From Buxus sempervirens (lineage: Eukaryota; Streptophyta; Magnoliopsida; Buxales; Buxaceae): a DNA stretch of 64,000 nucleotides. The translations under genes were made by a program, and so were the position numbers. The first letter of the stretch is position 1. Each line of letters opens with the position of its first letter. This document shows positions 1-12,031 of the stretch, piece after piece. The notes beneath the pieces are model-generated. The model saw only the letters and a program-made list of their open reading frames with translations. It did not search any database and was not told where the DNA came from. Where the stretch lies: positions 34,670,255 through 34,734,254 of the forward strand of contig OX387193.1 in the NCBI GenBank assembly GCA_947561395.2. The letters are read 5' to 3'.

Positions 1-797
1 CTCCATTGAAATGCATGCATACTATGTCTTTTATGCATATTTTGTAAAACCCCGAATTTTTGAATATAGTAATATAATAAATAAATCTAATTATTAGATA
101 ATAAGTTAGATAAACATGAAAAATATTAAGAAATAAATAATTAACCCAAGTATTGGTGGATTAGCAAGATGTTCCAAGTATGTATATATTATTAATTAAA
201 TACATGATATTAATTATGAATTATTGCAAATTGGAATAGAATAGTAATTAAATTAATTGGAAGATAAATTATAGATTTGACTTTATTTAATAGTAATAGG
301 AAAAGTGAAGAGTTAATTTAGAATAATTGGGAAAGCAAGTTAAATATGAGTTTCGGGAAAGGTAGGTATTAATCCAAGTGTGTATTATAGCCAAGAATAC
401 TATAGATAATAAATTTGAAAATTTTAGAAGAAATCCAACGAGTAGATATGAAATTATCAAGAGAATGGTATTTTGGTCAATTCCTACTCATTATTGGTAA
501 ATAATTAAATAAATTAATTAAATTATTATTAGACTTGAGAAATTAAGTTGGGTTGATTTAAGTATAAATAGTGAAATTTATAGCTTAATAAGTGAGGAAA
601 GGGCATATTGGTGATTATAGTTAATTAGGAGCCTTAAATTGAGGGAAAAGACGAGTTTTGGGGAGTTTTTGTAATATTTAAAAATAAGGGAAATAATTAG
701 CACGAAAATTAGGAAAAAACGAAGTTTCTCTTATTTAGTATTAAGAAGGAAAAAATTAGAAGGAGGAGTTGTGAAAGAATAGAAAAGCTTCTAAGGG

Positions 798-930
798 CCC
801 GATTGGTTTGCGGAATTAGGGGTTGGAATTGGGGTAAGAATTGGAATTGGGTTCCCAATTCCAATTCTTTTGATTGGTTAAATATTTGGAATTTGGAATT
901 GGAATTAAGGCCCAATTCCATAGAATTAGC
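798..930. repeat. GGAATTGG-rich inverted-repeat insert, MITE-like
   Basis: GGGCCCGATTGGTTTGCGGAATT at the left is followed by repeated GGAATTGG/CCAATTCC words on both strands, closing with GGCCCAATTCC. This gives a partly self-complementary block of about 130 bp inside LTR copy 1. Small non-autonomous elements opening with a GGGCCCGTTTGGT-like end are common in plants, but no target duplication was identified. Confidence 0.4.
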
Positions 931-1028
931 TTATAGGCTATTTTTGAAGTTACCTAATTCCCTACTAAATCGAGAAGAATTGGGGATACGAGGTAGAGAA
1001 TTAGAAGCACGATATATGCCCGACAAAT

Positions 1029-1447
1029 AGAGCTAGCAAAATGCGACCCACCCGACCCAACACGAGTTACACGGGTTTGGGTTGACCTGTTTATTAATTG
1101 GGTTGGGGTTTCCTCAACCCGACAGTAATCAGGTCAACCCGATTATGACCCGGCAACTCGACGAGTAACCCAATTTAAAAAAAAAATCGACAAAAGTGTC
1201 ATGTCCCGAACCGATTAACCCCCAACTCGACCCAAACACGGTACAACCCAATCCAATTAACCCCCAACCCTATTTTAATCATATTTTTTGAAAAATAAAA
1301 ATAAAAAATAATAATAAACGGGTTGGCGGGTTGAAGCCGTTTATTGGCGGATTGGGTTTGGGTTAGGGGCTTTTCCAACCCGCCTTAATTTAGTTTAACC
1401 CGAACCTGGCCCAATTAACCCCTAACCCGATTATGACCCAACCCTAG
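1029..1447. mobile_element. ACCCG/CGGGT-rich block, possible degenerate hAT-type MITE
   Basis: The block opens TAGAGCTAGCAAAATGCGACCC and is filled with ACCCGACCCAAC and GGGTTGGG words on both strands, ending GATTATGACCCAACCCTAG. This word usage and a TAGnGnTnGCAAA-like start are typical of non-autonomous hAT elements in plants. The right end matches the left only loosely and no 8-bp duplication is visible, so the class is tentative. Confidence 0.35.
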
Positions 1448-2164
1448 TGGGATTAGTTAGAAAGTTCCCTAAATCTATTAAGACTTCTAGTTTGAGTGAG
1501 CCTATAAAAGGGAAGCTTTAGGGAGGAGTTAGGGTTTCTTTGAATCAAATCATGTAGAGGGAAAGGAGGAGAAAGGAGGGCTCTCAAGTTTAGGGAATTT
1601 AGAGAAAAGAGGAGTTGCAGAGAAGTCCGATCAGCAAACTTCGAATGACGATCTACAGAGATCCAGCCATTGGATCGGCCTCAAATTTGGAGGTTTATTC
1701 ACGATTGGTGGAACTTCAATCTGAACGGTGGAGATGATGTTCTGAAGTCTCTAGAGGGGTGCGATTAGTAGCAGAATTTCGGCTATACCTTAAGGAGAAG
1801 GGTTTTGCGTTTTGAGGCAAGTAGTAACACCCCGTTTTGTTTAATCATTGCATGACTTTAGGTTTAAACGTTTGGGTTTGATCTGGCATTAATATATGAT
1901 GATTTGGATACTAAACCATATATTTTATAAATTATATTTCGTGGGTATGAATGATCTTAGATTGGGTTTATGAAATCTATTAAGTATGCTTTCTAGTATT
2001 GATTTTATAAGGTTTTGATTTACATCGGTATTCTAATTTGTTTAGAATGATTTAATAGGATTTATAGATAATATTAGATGTGCTAAAAGTGGTTTGAATT
2101 ATTGGAATCATGTTTTAAAGAATTAAAAGAGAAGAATTACAAAACTTGAATTTCCAGAATTTGC

Positions 2165-2470
2165 CGCAATTGGGCGAGCGCCCAACACGGTCGCCTGGGC
2201 GATCTGGACAAGTGTCTCACCTGTGTATTTTTAGAAATATTTTAGATAGGTTGCCCAACCAGATCGCCTGAGCAATGGGGTTGAGTGACTGTTAAAGAAT
2301 TGTTTTTGAATAGGTCGCATGAGCGATGGGTTGAGCCACTATTAAAGAACATGTTTTTGGAAGGTCGCCCAAGGGGATCGCCTAGGCGCCCACCCTGAGC
2401 ACCCATTGATCAAAAATCTTGTTTTAAAAAAAATATATGGCCGCCCAACCCAGTCACCTAAGCGACAGAG
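2165..2470 (+). repeat. Dyad-word cassette in LTR copy 1 (23-nt words)
   Basis: Four 23-nt segments share the pattern YGCCCAA-nnnn-RTCRCC-TRRGCR, with ends that can pair (CGCCCA with TGGGCG in the first). They lie in AT-rich DNA about 700-950 bp after the TATA box and are much more GC-rich than their surroundings. Shorter related words such as GTCGCATGAGCGATGG fill the gaps. Confidence 0.55.
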
Positions 2471-2609
2471 ACAAGCGACCATTACAGTAAGTTGATTTTT
2501 CCTATTTTGAAGAGTTATTCAATTCTAAAATAATTTTAAATGAATTTTAAATACCTGAACCAACGAATATTAAGTGTTTACAACTGTTTTTAATGATCTT
2601 TTGTATTTG

Positions 2610-2868
2610 AAACAAATTGATGAGAAGGATTGCCACCTCACGGCTTAAGTGTGAAGCTGAGATACACAGTCATCGATTTATCGCGGATCACCCAACCAAG
2701 ATACACGGAGGGCTGGCATGTACAATCCAATCAACTGAAATAATGTGGGAATACCAGACCAAGATACATGGTGGGTAGCCCAAAATAACCACAATGAGAT
2801 ACACGACGGGTGGGATTGCTGCAGCACGACCAGATGCAGGAAGGCCTCGTCGAGATACACGACAAGAG
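2610..2868 (-). mobile_element. Minus-strand LTR piece, likely continuation of family G copy 3
   Basis: Five GAGATACACG / CAAGATACACGG words occur on the plus strand. The reverse complement (CCGTGTATCTTGG) matches the orientation seen in the minus-strand LTR at 6061-6150 and in the plus-strand LTR fragment at 49740-49890. This suggests the piece is the far part of the minus-strand LTR at 5896-8053, separated from it by insertion of copy 2. Confidence 0.4.
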
Positions 2869-5800
2869 TGTAAAACCCTGGATTTTCCTAAAAATAAAAT
2901 AAATAATTAAGGAATAAATTATGGAGGAAATACTAAGAAAGGTAAATGGTAGGAGAATTAAAGAGAGACATAAAGGTTAAAATAGGAATTTAAGAGGAAG
3001 GGTAATTTGGTCATTTCAAATTTGTTAAATTCATGAAAGAAAATAAGATAATTAGTTATTAAGTCAACAAATTCAACTAGACAAAATCTTAGCTTAGTTG
3101 GATGTAAAATAATGAAATTAAGGCTTAAAGGGTGGAAAATGGCCTAATGGTAATTATATTATTTAGAGTCCAAAATATAGGTATTTTGAGTGAATAATAA
3201 AAGCCTATTTTCAATTTAAAATTAGGAATAAGATTAAGCACGAAAATTAATTATGAGATCCTTTAAAAGAGAGTTAAAGGAGTTAAATTAAGGAGAATAG
3301 TAGAAGAGGGAATACATTAGTATATTAGAGTAAGCTAAACCTAATTAGAGTTGGTTTATAAGTAAGGCTATAAAAGAGAGGCTTAAAGAGTGTTTTAGGT
3401 TTTGAAAATAAGTTAGAAGGAGAAAGAAATTCGTGCATAAGTGATAGGAGCCAAAATAGAATGAAGGAAGAGAGAAAAGAAAGGAGGAAATTAGAAAGAA
3501 GAGTTGCAGAGATTTCCGACCAGCCAACTTCGAAAAGCAAACTAGGAATATCCAACCGTTGGAATGGACTGCAATTTTAGGGTTTTGTTCTACTCATGGA
3601 AGACTTTAAACTGAACGGTGGAGATCTAAATTGGAGAAGTCTAGAAGGGTGCGGTTGAGCGCCAAAAACAGACACAAACGAAGTTTCTAAAAAAATCTGG
3701 GCTCATCATAAAGCAAGTAGCAAACCCTTGAAACTGGAGGAACTGCATGTTTTCTTGTGATTTTGATGTTTAATCGTCTTGTTTTTTAAGTTGGATTTCA
3801 TGGAAAAAAACTTATTTGTTTATAAAGAATTGTTTGGTGATTTAACTTTCTTTTAGAAATCAAGAAAATGTTGATCATGGTGAGTTTAAACTTAAAAAGA
3901 AACTCAAGATAAGTAGAAAGATGATAGGATTAGTTTAGAGTTGTCTTAGAACTAGTTTAGGATGGAAATCAAATGTTTAAAATCAAATCAAGTTAATAGT
4001 ATGTATAGAAAGTTCGAAAATTTCCGCAAAGGGAAGAAAAACAGTGTTCTAGCCGAAGCGCTCGAGACACTGCTTGAGCGTTACTTCAGGTGTTAAGCCT
4101 TTGTGAAATAACAGAACCTGAAACCTTAACCGCTAGAGTAGTCGCCCGAGCGACCATCTATCAGAATTTCAAAACTTGGGATTTGTGCCCAGATTCAATT
4201 TTTAATGATTTTTCTTAGAATTTTAATGTTGTAACACCTGTAAATAGGGTAATTTGAGATGTAAGAAGTGACGGAATTAAATTCGGATAAAAGGTTAATT
4301 ATTTGGGACAATGAATGTAATAAGAATCAAAGAAGACTAGTTAAGGTATACCTATGCACTCGGACCATTTCCATTAGGAATCTAGGTATGAAACCTAGTC
4401 TATCAAGTCATAATAGACCTAAATTAACTTCTGGAAAGAATCAATAACATAATCCAAAGGTTTTAGAGATTTAGGGTATTAGTTGGTAAATAAGGATTTA
4501 AAAGTAGGGATTTTAGGATGAACCAAAGTGTAGGATTTGGAATAAACTTTGTATGAAATAAAGAATAACATGAATACTGAATTAGAAAGATAAACTAAGT
4601 ATGCACACACTAACACAACTCAAATCTGAACCTTTTATTTAGAATTTGTGTATACTCTCGTACTTTTCTTATTAAATGATCTGGAACTCTGTTTAAGAAC
4701 TATTTAATGGTTATTTTGAATATCTTTTGGTTGAACATCGTGGTTTTGGAAATTATTGCTGGACACAGCACTTGGGACATGTTTATGATTATTGGTACGA
4801 GGTTTATCACTGAATATTGAGTCTTTGAGTTATTCAAGGTTTTGATTGTAAGTTGTGTCTAGTGGGCAATGCTTAGTATGGATCCATAGCTTAGCTAGGC
4901 AGTGAAAGGGAATTGGCTGGTAAGTTATTATTGTTCAGAACTCCCCAGTATGCGGTCCGTCGTACTTGTAGGTGCGGGTGACGTAGGCAGCAATCCTCGA
5001 CCGCTGCAGGTGCGGCCTAGTCTTAGCCAAGGTTGCTATCGATAAACGGTTTTTATTTTGTTATTCAGGTTATCATCCGCATGCTTCAATGAGACATCGA
5101 CTTTCACGAGCTTTATATTGGTCATGTTGGTAGGTTACTTGTGACTCGCACATTGAAGCTATGATTTGGCCGTGCTTGAGGATCACTTGTGACTTGCACT
5201 TGCACTGATATTAGATGTGTTGTCGTGGGTCCATTAATCTTTGATCGGATTGGTATGGCCTCCGTAGAAGCGGTACCCTTATGGGATTTTATTTGGACTG
5301 AGGATTGTACTCGCCAACCCATTCGTGGGTGGTCCGCTTTGATGGTTAACAGAGGAGATGGTAGTGACTGCAAGTGAGGGCTTCATCTATCATGTAAGTC
5401 GTGATGTGGCGAACTATGGGGGCAGGAATATCTTATTAAGTGGTTTCAGTTCACGAGTCCTATTATGTCACACATATTTGTTTTGGATTGGTAATTGTTA
5501 TTGTTATATCATCTTATTATCGTGGTTTTAGTTTTATCGTTCACCTCATGCTAGTATTGTAAAATTATGGACTGTTTTACATCATGCACATTGCTACTTG
5601 TTGAGATTTATTCTTACTCCGGTTTCTCCCTTTTTTTCCAGGTACTCTTGGCAAAGACGTCAAATTCTAGGCTAGCTGTAGCTGGGTAGTCTATATAGAT
5701 GTAGGATGCTCATAGAAGTTGAAATCCTTGTATATCATATTCGTTGATTAATAAAGAGAATTTGAATTTAAGTTTCCGCATTTACTCTGATTATAAAGTT

Positions 5801-5895
5801 AGAAAAAGTTTTAAATTATCTAGATTCTTTAGTTGCTTTGTTTATTTACCATAACACCTCGGGTTTGGGAATGGACCCGAAACCGAGGCGTTACA
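2869..5895 (+). mobile_element. Ty3/gypsy LTR, family G copy 2, full length and probably solo
   Basis: It runs from TGTAAAACCCTGG to GAGGCGTTACA, giving proper TG...CA ends. A TATA box lies at 3369-3376 (TATAAAAG). A poly(A) signal AATAAA sits in GATTAATAAAGAG near 5750. No primer-binding site follows the end and no polypurine tract precedes the start, so it reads as a solo LTR. The flanking pentamers AAGAG and TGGAG differ at two positions, so a target duplication is not proved. At about 3.0 kb it is long, partly through cassette sequences at 4040-4165 and 4930-5030. Confidence 0.65.
4040..4165 (+). repeat. Dyad-word cassette in LTR copy 2 (22-nt words)
   Basis: Two 22-nt words begin CGCTCGAG or CGCTAGAG and end TTGAGCG or CCGAGCG, so their outer six bases pair. 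They lie about 700 bp downstream of the TATA box, the same relative place as the cassettes in copies 1 and 3. Confidence 0.5.
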
Positions 5896-6439
5896 TGGAG
5901 CATATATGAAACAGGGTTAACTAAACAAAGAAAATACTATTTTCACTCCTAGCTAAACTATGGATCCATACCAAGCTATGCCCATTAGACACGCAAAACC
6001 AAATACTAAAAGCATGTTATCTTTGATACCAAAAATAATCCACAACATTTATAATTCAATGTCAAATCATCCCCAAGATACATGGAGGCAAACAATGCTC
6101 AAACTCAAGCTACAAGAGTGAGGAAATAACCACTCCGAGGTACACGGAGGAAAATATTCGCAATTCTTTCAAAACAACTCTGGAAACATCTTTAGATAAG
6201 TCAAATACAAGTGTAGGAATCAATAAAATCAAACCAAGTTAAAAAGAAAAGAGTTTGAAACAATAAACTCGAATAAAAGTTATTTTAGTAGAACGTACCC
6301 AAAATCTTTATAAAAATTCAAATTAATCAACGGCCAATGCAAATATTCTCAAAACACTCTAATCTTATTAGTACATGAGTTGTAATTTAATAAAAGCAAT
6401 TTTATAATCAAAAACTAGGTATATTTCCAAAATATCAAA

Positions 6440-6640
6440 TTTTCTGTCATGGGCGCTTGAGCGCTGTCAGGCACTATTGCAAGCACTCAAGAAAACGGTT
6501 TTTCCAAAAATCACCCACTCGGGATCGTGCTCGAGCGTTCTCCCAGGCGTTGAGTTTTGAGGTTTTGTTATTTTTGTTTTTAAATTACATAGGCAAGACG
6601 CCAACAATTGCGCTCGAGCGCTCAGGCAAGTTTCAGTATA
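6440..6640 (-). repeat. Dyad-word cassette in LTR copy 3
   Basis: GC-rich words include the palindrome GCGCTCGAGCGC (about 6610) and a 22-nt word with arms CGCTCG/CGAGTG on the minus strand (about 6505-6530). CGCTTGAGCGCTG lies near 6450. The surrounding DNA is AT-rich. It sits at the position equivalent to the cassettes of copies 1 and 2. Confidence 0.5.
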
Positions 6641-7212
6641 TTTTCTGAATTTTTCTGATTTTCTGAAATCTAAAATACCTTGTATAGTTTTAATTGTTTC
6701 TAATCATCTTAATTCCATTCTAAATCACTTCTAAAACAACCCTAATCTATTTTCATCACTTACACATTGATCTAGAATTTTCTACTTAATTAATTCTCTT
6801 GTGATCATCACTTTTCTTGATTTCTTTTAAAGTATATGAAAGCAAAACCATCTTAGAAAATTCTCAACTCCTCAAACAAAGATTTGAATCAAAACAAACC
6901 AAGATAAAACATCTAAATCATACAGAAAACATACAATTCCTCCAATTTTCAAAGTGTTTGCTACTTGCCTCAACATTGAAATCCTTCTTTCCAAGAAACC
7001 CGAATGTTCACCAACTTTTTGAAATTTTTCGCACCACTCTAAGCATCTCCAAATTAAATCTTCACCGTTCAGATTGAAGGCCTAAGAGTAATGAACATAA
7101 CCTTCAAATTTGAAGCCAATCCAACGGTTGAAAATCTTCAGATCTCAACATGAAGTCTGCTGATCGGAATTCTACAGCACTCCTTTTTCTTCATAAAGTA
7201 TTTTTTTCTTCT

Positions 7213-7259
7213 CTCCCTCCCTCTCTCTCTCTCTCTCTCTCTATATATATTTTATAATC

Positions 7260-7316
<57 letters not shown>

Positions 7317-7328
7317 TTTATAATCGTC
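7213..7328. repeat. CT microsatellite with duplicated tail
   Basis: Two consecutive (CT)n runs each end in TATATATATTTTATAATCGTCC. The whole unit is therefore a tandem duplication whose CT tract has changed length. Confidence 0.8.
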
Positions 7329-8053
7329 CAAGCTCTTATTTCTCCCTTATATTCTCCATACCTTTGGGATATTGAGAAACCCAAATCCTCCTATAATTAT
7401 ATCTTTTATAAACTCACTTAATTAGAAGTCCTAATTAGATTTGGATAATACCTAATTTTTCCCACTTGCATATCTTTCCTTAATTCTCCTTTCTAGTCTT
7501 ATCTCCTAAATCCTCCATAATTAGAAACGCTTAATTTATTACTTTTCATGCTATTTATCATTCTTATTTTTTAAATATTACCTAAACACTTTATTATCTC
7601 CCTTATTACTAAAATTAAAGCTCCTAAATAACATAATTACAATTAGGCCCTTTTTCTCTTCTTTTAATTCTTAAATTTATTATTTAAATCCATTTAAACT
7701 AAAATTTGGTCTAATTAAGTTTTCTAGTCTAATAATTAGTTATTTTATTCTTTTCATAGATTTGACTAATTAGAAATGACCAAAATACCCTTTCTTTAAT
7801 TTTTCACACTTAATCATTGAATTTCTCTAGAATTCTCTAAGTTTCATTCTCCTCATTATTTCTCTTCATAATTTGAAATTTAAATCTTAAATATTAATTC
7901 TACAAATTCTTACTTATAATATAATTTTAAATCCTTAACTTAGTTCCTATTTTCCTTTTCTAAATTTATTTATACTTCCAAGTCTCTTTTAATTTATTCA
8001 TTAATTATTTATTTATTTATTTGTTTTATATTAGGAAAATCCAGGGTTCTACA

Positions 8054-8400
8054 AGCTATCTATGGATGGAGGTTTAATCAATTAGTACTGTTGTTGCTCA
8101 TAATTCTCCATTTTTGTTCTATATTTATTTTTGCATCTTCCTTTATTCTCTCTTTTTTCAAATGTAGATTGAAATGCAAATCTCTAGAAATAGAACAATG
8201 ATATATAGTTGTGGTATCTTGACCAAACCCTTGTTAATAGTTTTAACATGGTATCAAAGCTTTTCAAGTGAAGCTTAAATTAGATCCTTTCATGGCTTCT
8301 ACATCCTCCAACATTTCCTTTATTCCGTCGATTGTCTTTCAACTCATCTCGATGAAGCTTGATTGCTTTATCTATCTAACCGGGTCTGTTGATTCGAACC
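8054..8400 (+). mobile_element. Copia-type remnant: LTR end, primer-binding site, gag start
   Basis: The LTR ends at 8248 (TTTTAACA) and is followed at once by TGGTATCAAAGC (8249-8260), one base off the primer-binding site complementary to initiator methionine tRNA. An ATG at 8292 opens a frame reading MASTSSNISFIPSI, then ..LISMKLD, which is typical of plant Copia gag N-termini. Similarity fades by about 8400, so only the 5' edge survives. Confidence 0.6.
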
Positions 8401-11400
8401 TAGGACTATCAACAAGTTGAATACGGGTCAAATTGCTCCATATTCGAATTCTAAATCCTATCATTTCATTAAATATTATTATTTAAATATTTTACAACTG
8501 TTTCTGGGTGAACTGTCTCATGGGTGAGAGGTGCGATGGGATTTTACAAGGTCATCAATTGGGAAGAAACTCTTCCCCACCACCGATGTGGGTATTATGG
8601 CAACCATCTCAAGTTTGCCTCCTTTGTACATAATCCCACATCGGCTGGGAAGACTATAAAAGAGAGAAGCATCCCTCCGATCTAGAAATCAGTTAAAGAT
8701 TTAATGAATAAATTAAATATTTGTAAAAACTATACATATTCGGATATATATATTCGGATATTTGGTCAAATATAGAAAAATCTATATTCGAATCCAAAAA
8801 TAAACGAATTTTGAAAGTATCAATTGTATTCGATCCAACGGATCAAATCGCATATCCGTACGTATTCAAGTAATTTGATGGAATGCGGGTCAAATGTATA
8901 TAGATCTTTATTCGGCCCATTGACAGCGCTATTCCAACCCATTATTGGGAGCAATGATCTACTAAATTTTGTTTTCTTCCTATTTCTAAAGAAAAGGACA
9001 CTAGTGAATTGAATCGAGAATTTATTCTCTGCAAGAAGAAGGATTGTATAATCATGAATAACTCAACCACCATTTGATGTTTTCATGGTGGATTGCATAA
9101 TCATCAATGCCTTTTGCTTTCATCTGAATCCCTACTTTTGTTGAAGCGATAAGCATGTGAGCAGAACGCGTGCATGCGCAAATTGCAGGAATTTGGAGCA
9201 TATCCGGCCCATTGTTAAGGTTGTTAGGATCTGTACTCGATAAGATATTGATCGAATGAGAGAGTGTCAGCTCAACCTAAAAGACAAAATTAGATATTAA
9301 TAATTAAATGCCTTTTGTATCATTTCGGTCACAAAAATGGAAGTGGATTGTGTGGTGGAGGGGCCCTCCACGTCAGATTGCTGCTGCCCAATGATTTCTC
9401 GATCGCTTGTCGTTGTCATGTTTAGCATAAATAAAAGGTTCCCACTACAAGACCGGAGTGCTCACCACGTGTCAACCTCTTAACTCCCATCCCTGCGCTT
9501 AACGACAACCGCAAATATGGTGCTTGTGGGTCCAAACCCAAACATGTCATATGTTTTAGGTACTATGTTCTATTTATCACATATTAGTCTTCTTCTTTAT
9601 GTTTATATTAATTTTTTTAATGGTTTTTCTTCTCTCTCTCTTTAGGTAGTGGAAAAGTAATATTATTATTAAGTATATATTAATTGAGATTAAAAAAAAG
9701 GCAGATAAATACATAATTGCTATGAGTTCTAAATCCTTTAAAGTTATTATCATGTGTTAATTAACTTAAAACCAATTCAAGCTAAAGGGTGGTAGTTAGG
9801 GATATATGGTAACAAAGTCTTTAGAGAGTTGTCTCTAAGATCAATCAAAAGAAAATTTTGTTCGACAGTTTGCCTCCAACTAAAGACATTTGGTTGCTTG
9901 AGTTTGTGGCCATTGCACCCAGCTTATAAGTCCTATTTGCGGCACACACTACGTGAGAGTTGAATAGATGAGTAAGGCCTCGTTTAGTATTTATTTTGGA
10001 ACAGGGGGACCTAAATAACCCAAAATGTGTTTGCACAAGTTAAAGAGAAGTTGTGTTTGATGTTTGGTGAAGGGCGTTTGATTCTTTTAGAGGTTATAAA
10101 TGTTACAAGTTTGCAATTGTTTTAACTTTAATGAACTTTTCATATATGGCAAGTCTAACATTGTCGTGTAAAGAAGTCCTTCAAATAAGTTTCAAGTAAA
10201 TCCTTCAAAATTTTTAAATATTACATGTATGCTACCTCACTTGTACAAAATAATTAAGTTTTCAAAAACCAAAAATAGGTCTAGGGTGATTCCTCCTCTT
10301 GAATGCATTTTTTGAAAGTCATTTTGAGAAAACTCCTTCAATAATTGCAATCAAAAATTTATTTTATGACAAGAACTAATTCTAAGCCTTGGAAGTCATC
10401 CAAGCCGGGGAATGAGTTCCTAGAATTAACACCAATATAATATAATATAATCGAAGAAGTGAGTATTCTTGTGGGGATTTGATTCATGGTAACAAGATCG
10501 CGCGGTGACTTGAAGGCAAAAGATGAGATATCTAACGATAATCAGATTCGGTTAATGATTTTGAAAGAAAAGATACTGGTTCACTCAAATTGCCGTCGGT
10601 TCCTCTCCTTTTGTTTTCATTATGAACTAGAAAGTAATTCCGATTTCAATTGTATGGAATGGATTAACAAGATTTGATTCTTCAAAAATGAGATGTAAAA
10701 ACACGTATACTTTCTTAATATTGTCACATGCTATTCCAAATTTCCAACTGGGTATAATATGAATCCAATTAAAAAGATGTGCATCGACTCTTGTGCAAAA
10801 TGTAATTTAAAAATCAAGTTTTTAGTGTTTCCTGAGTCTTAAAGTTAAAAACTAAATTTACGTCAAAAAATACGTCAGTTGATGGGACTGATCTGGAAAC
10901 AAACATGCCGGTTTCATTCTGTTCATAACGGTGACACATGCGTCCATGCGTTTTGTGTGAAGCCGATTTGGACACATGCTTCACCGTTCGGCTTAAAACA
11001 AGTAGAACCATGAGTCATACGGTACCACAAGTTTTCAAGCTGTAAATTGGCTTATCTGCAGGTATTGATAATGAAACATATTGTTGAAATAGTGTTTGTA
11101 TCCTTTGATATGCATACTTGCATCTTCACTTGTCTACTTAAGCTTTTAGATGCAATGATTCTTTAACACATATGTATGTGCACATGTATATATAAAGCGA
11201 ATGTGTATGTGTGTTTTGCCATCCCGGCCGACTGGATGATGAAATATGCATGGAATTGTCCAGACAATATGCATTCATGTCATACATGTTTGCAAGTATT
11301 TGAGGCATATAAAGGGAAGTCATGGAAAGGTAGTTGGTAAGTAACTAAAGATATGGTTTTAGACAAGTTCGGTTGAAGGAAAAGGATTTATATTGCGGAT

Positions 11401-11635
11401 AGCTAGATAGGGTATTTGGTTATTGATTGATTGATTTCATCATCAATGAAAATTTTGCTACATCCTTCTAGATACTTTTGCATTGCATCAAGTAACTTAA
11501 ATGGATCAATGGGCTTCTACCAAGCTTAATAAAGGATTATTGTGTCCTCCCCTACTTTCTTGAATATTTATAAATGCAGTACTTATATTAATTTGCCTTT
11601 TTTTTTTTCATTTACCTTCTATTTTGTAATTTTCT
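8400..11635. other. Intergenic DNA without recognisable genes
   Basis: No convincing coding frame, RNA gene or complete element was seen. The only notable part is 8595-8665, where an inverted pair of CCGATGTGGG/CCCACATCGG boxes precedes a TATA-like ACTATAAAAG. Short runs such as TAATATAATATAAT (about 10436) and CATGTATATATAAAG (about 11185) are simple AT-rich sequence. Confidence 0.5.
8599..8661 (+). promoter_or_regulatory. Inverted snRNA-type upstream element with TATA-like box
   Basis: ATCCCACATCG (8633) matches the plant snRNA upstream sequence element (RTCCCACATCG). ACTATAAAAG follows about 11 bp after the motif, and the inverted copy CCGATGTGGG lies about 30 bp upstream. The spacing to the TATA is shorter than in standard U6 or U2 promoters and no snRNA was recognised downstream, so it is probably part of a repeat. 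Confidence 0.3.
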
Positions 11636-12031
11636 GGGATAATTATAGTTTACCCTCTTGAGGTTTCAAGCAAACCCACTTGCACCCTTGAGGTTTTCAA
11701 AATACCAATTTACAATTCTAGGGGTTTGATCAATGAGGTGGCAAGAAAAAAAAACATATATTGTCAACTTTGCCCCTAATACATCAAATACAAACCTATA
11801 GAAAGAGGAAACAGATTGAAATATATTACATGGAAAGAGATTGAAATATATTACATGGAACTAATCTGGTAGGGTGTTAGAATAAAAGGAGCAAAGTTGT
11901 TGATATATATTTTTTTCTCTTGCCACCTTATCTCGGTCAAACCTATAGGAGGAGGAAACTGCTACACAGAAAATCTCAAGGTAGCAAAGTGGTATTTCAG
12001 GAACCTCAAGGGGATAAATTGTAATTATCCC
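11636..12031. mobile_element. MITE, Mutator-like
   Basis: The terminal inverted repeats are about 32 bp: GGGATAATTATAGTTTACCC.. at the left pairs with ..GATAAATTGTAATTATCCC at the right, both continuing into CTTGAGGTT. The flanking 9-mers TAATTTTCT and TTATTTTAT agree at 7 of 9 positions, suggesting an aged 9-bp target duplication. A second inner inverted pair (TGATCAATGAGGTGGCAAG / CTTGCCACCTTATCTCGGTCA) strengthens the call. There is no coding capacity. Confidence 0.75.

Larger units (their letters stand above)
43..2600 (+). mobile_element. Ty3/gypsy LTR, family G copy 1 (3' end truncated)
   Basis: The sequence starts TGTAAAACCCCGAATTTT, the same start as other LTRs in this window. A TATA box (TATAAAAG, 1503-1510) is followed by a leader with the block GTTGCAGAGA..CCGAT/CAGC..AACTTCGA and then AACGGTGGAGAT. 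The same block follows the TATA box of copy 2 near 3500-3620 and recurs inverted at 7040-7170. No CGTTACA end is present. Family resemblance is lost around 2600, where sequence in the opposite LTR orientation begins, so the right border is approximate. Confidence 0.6.
5896..8053 (-). mobile_element. Ty3/gypsy LTR, family G copy 3, minus strand
   Basis: Read on the minus strand it starts TGTAGAACCCTGGATTTTCCT at 8053, the reverse-strand counterpart of the start of copy 2. The AACGGTGAAGAT and CAACCGTTGGATTGGCTTC blocks (near 7066-7125) match the leader of copies 1 and 2. A stretch around GGATCCATA (5961) matches 4880 in copy 2. It stops abruptly at 5896 against the end of copy 2 and probably resumes at 2868. 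Confidence 0.6.
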
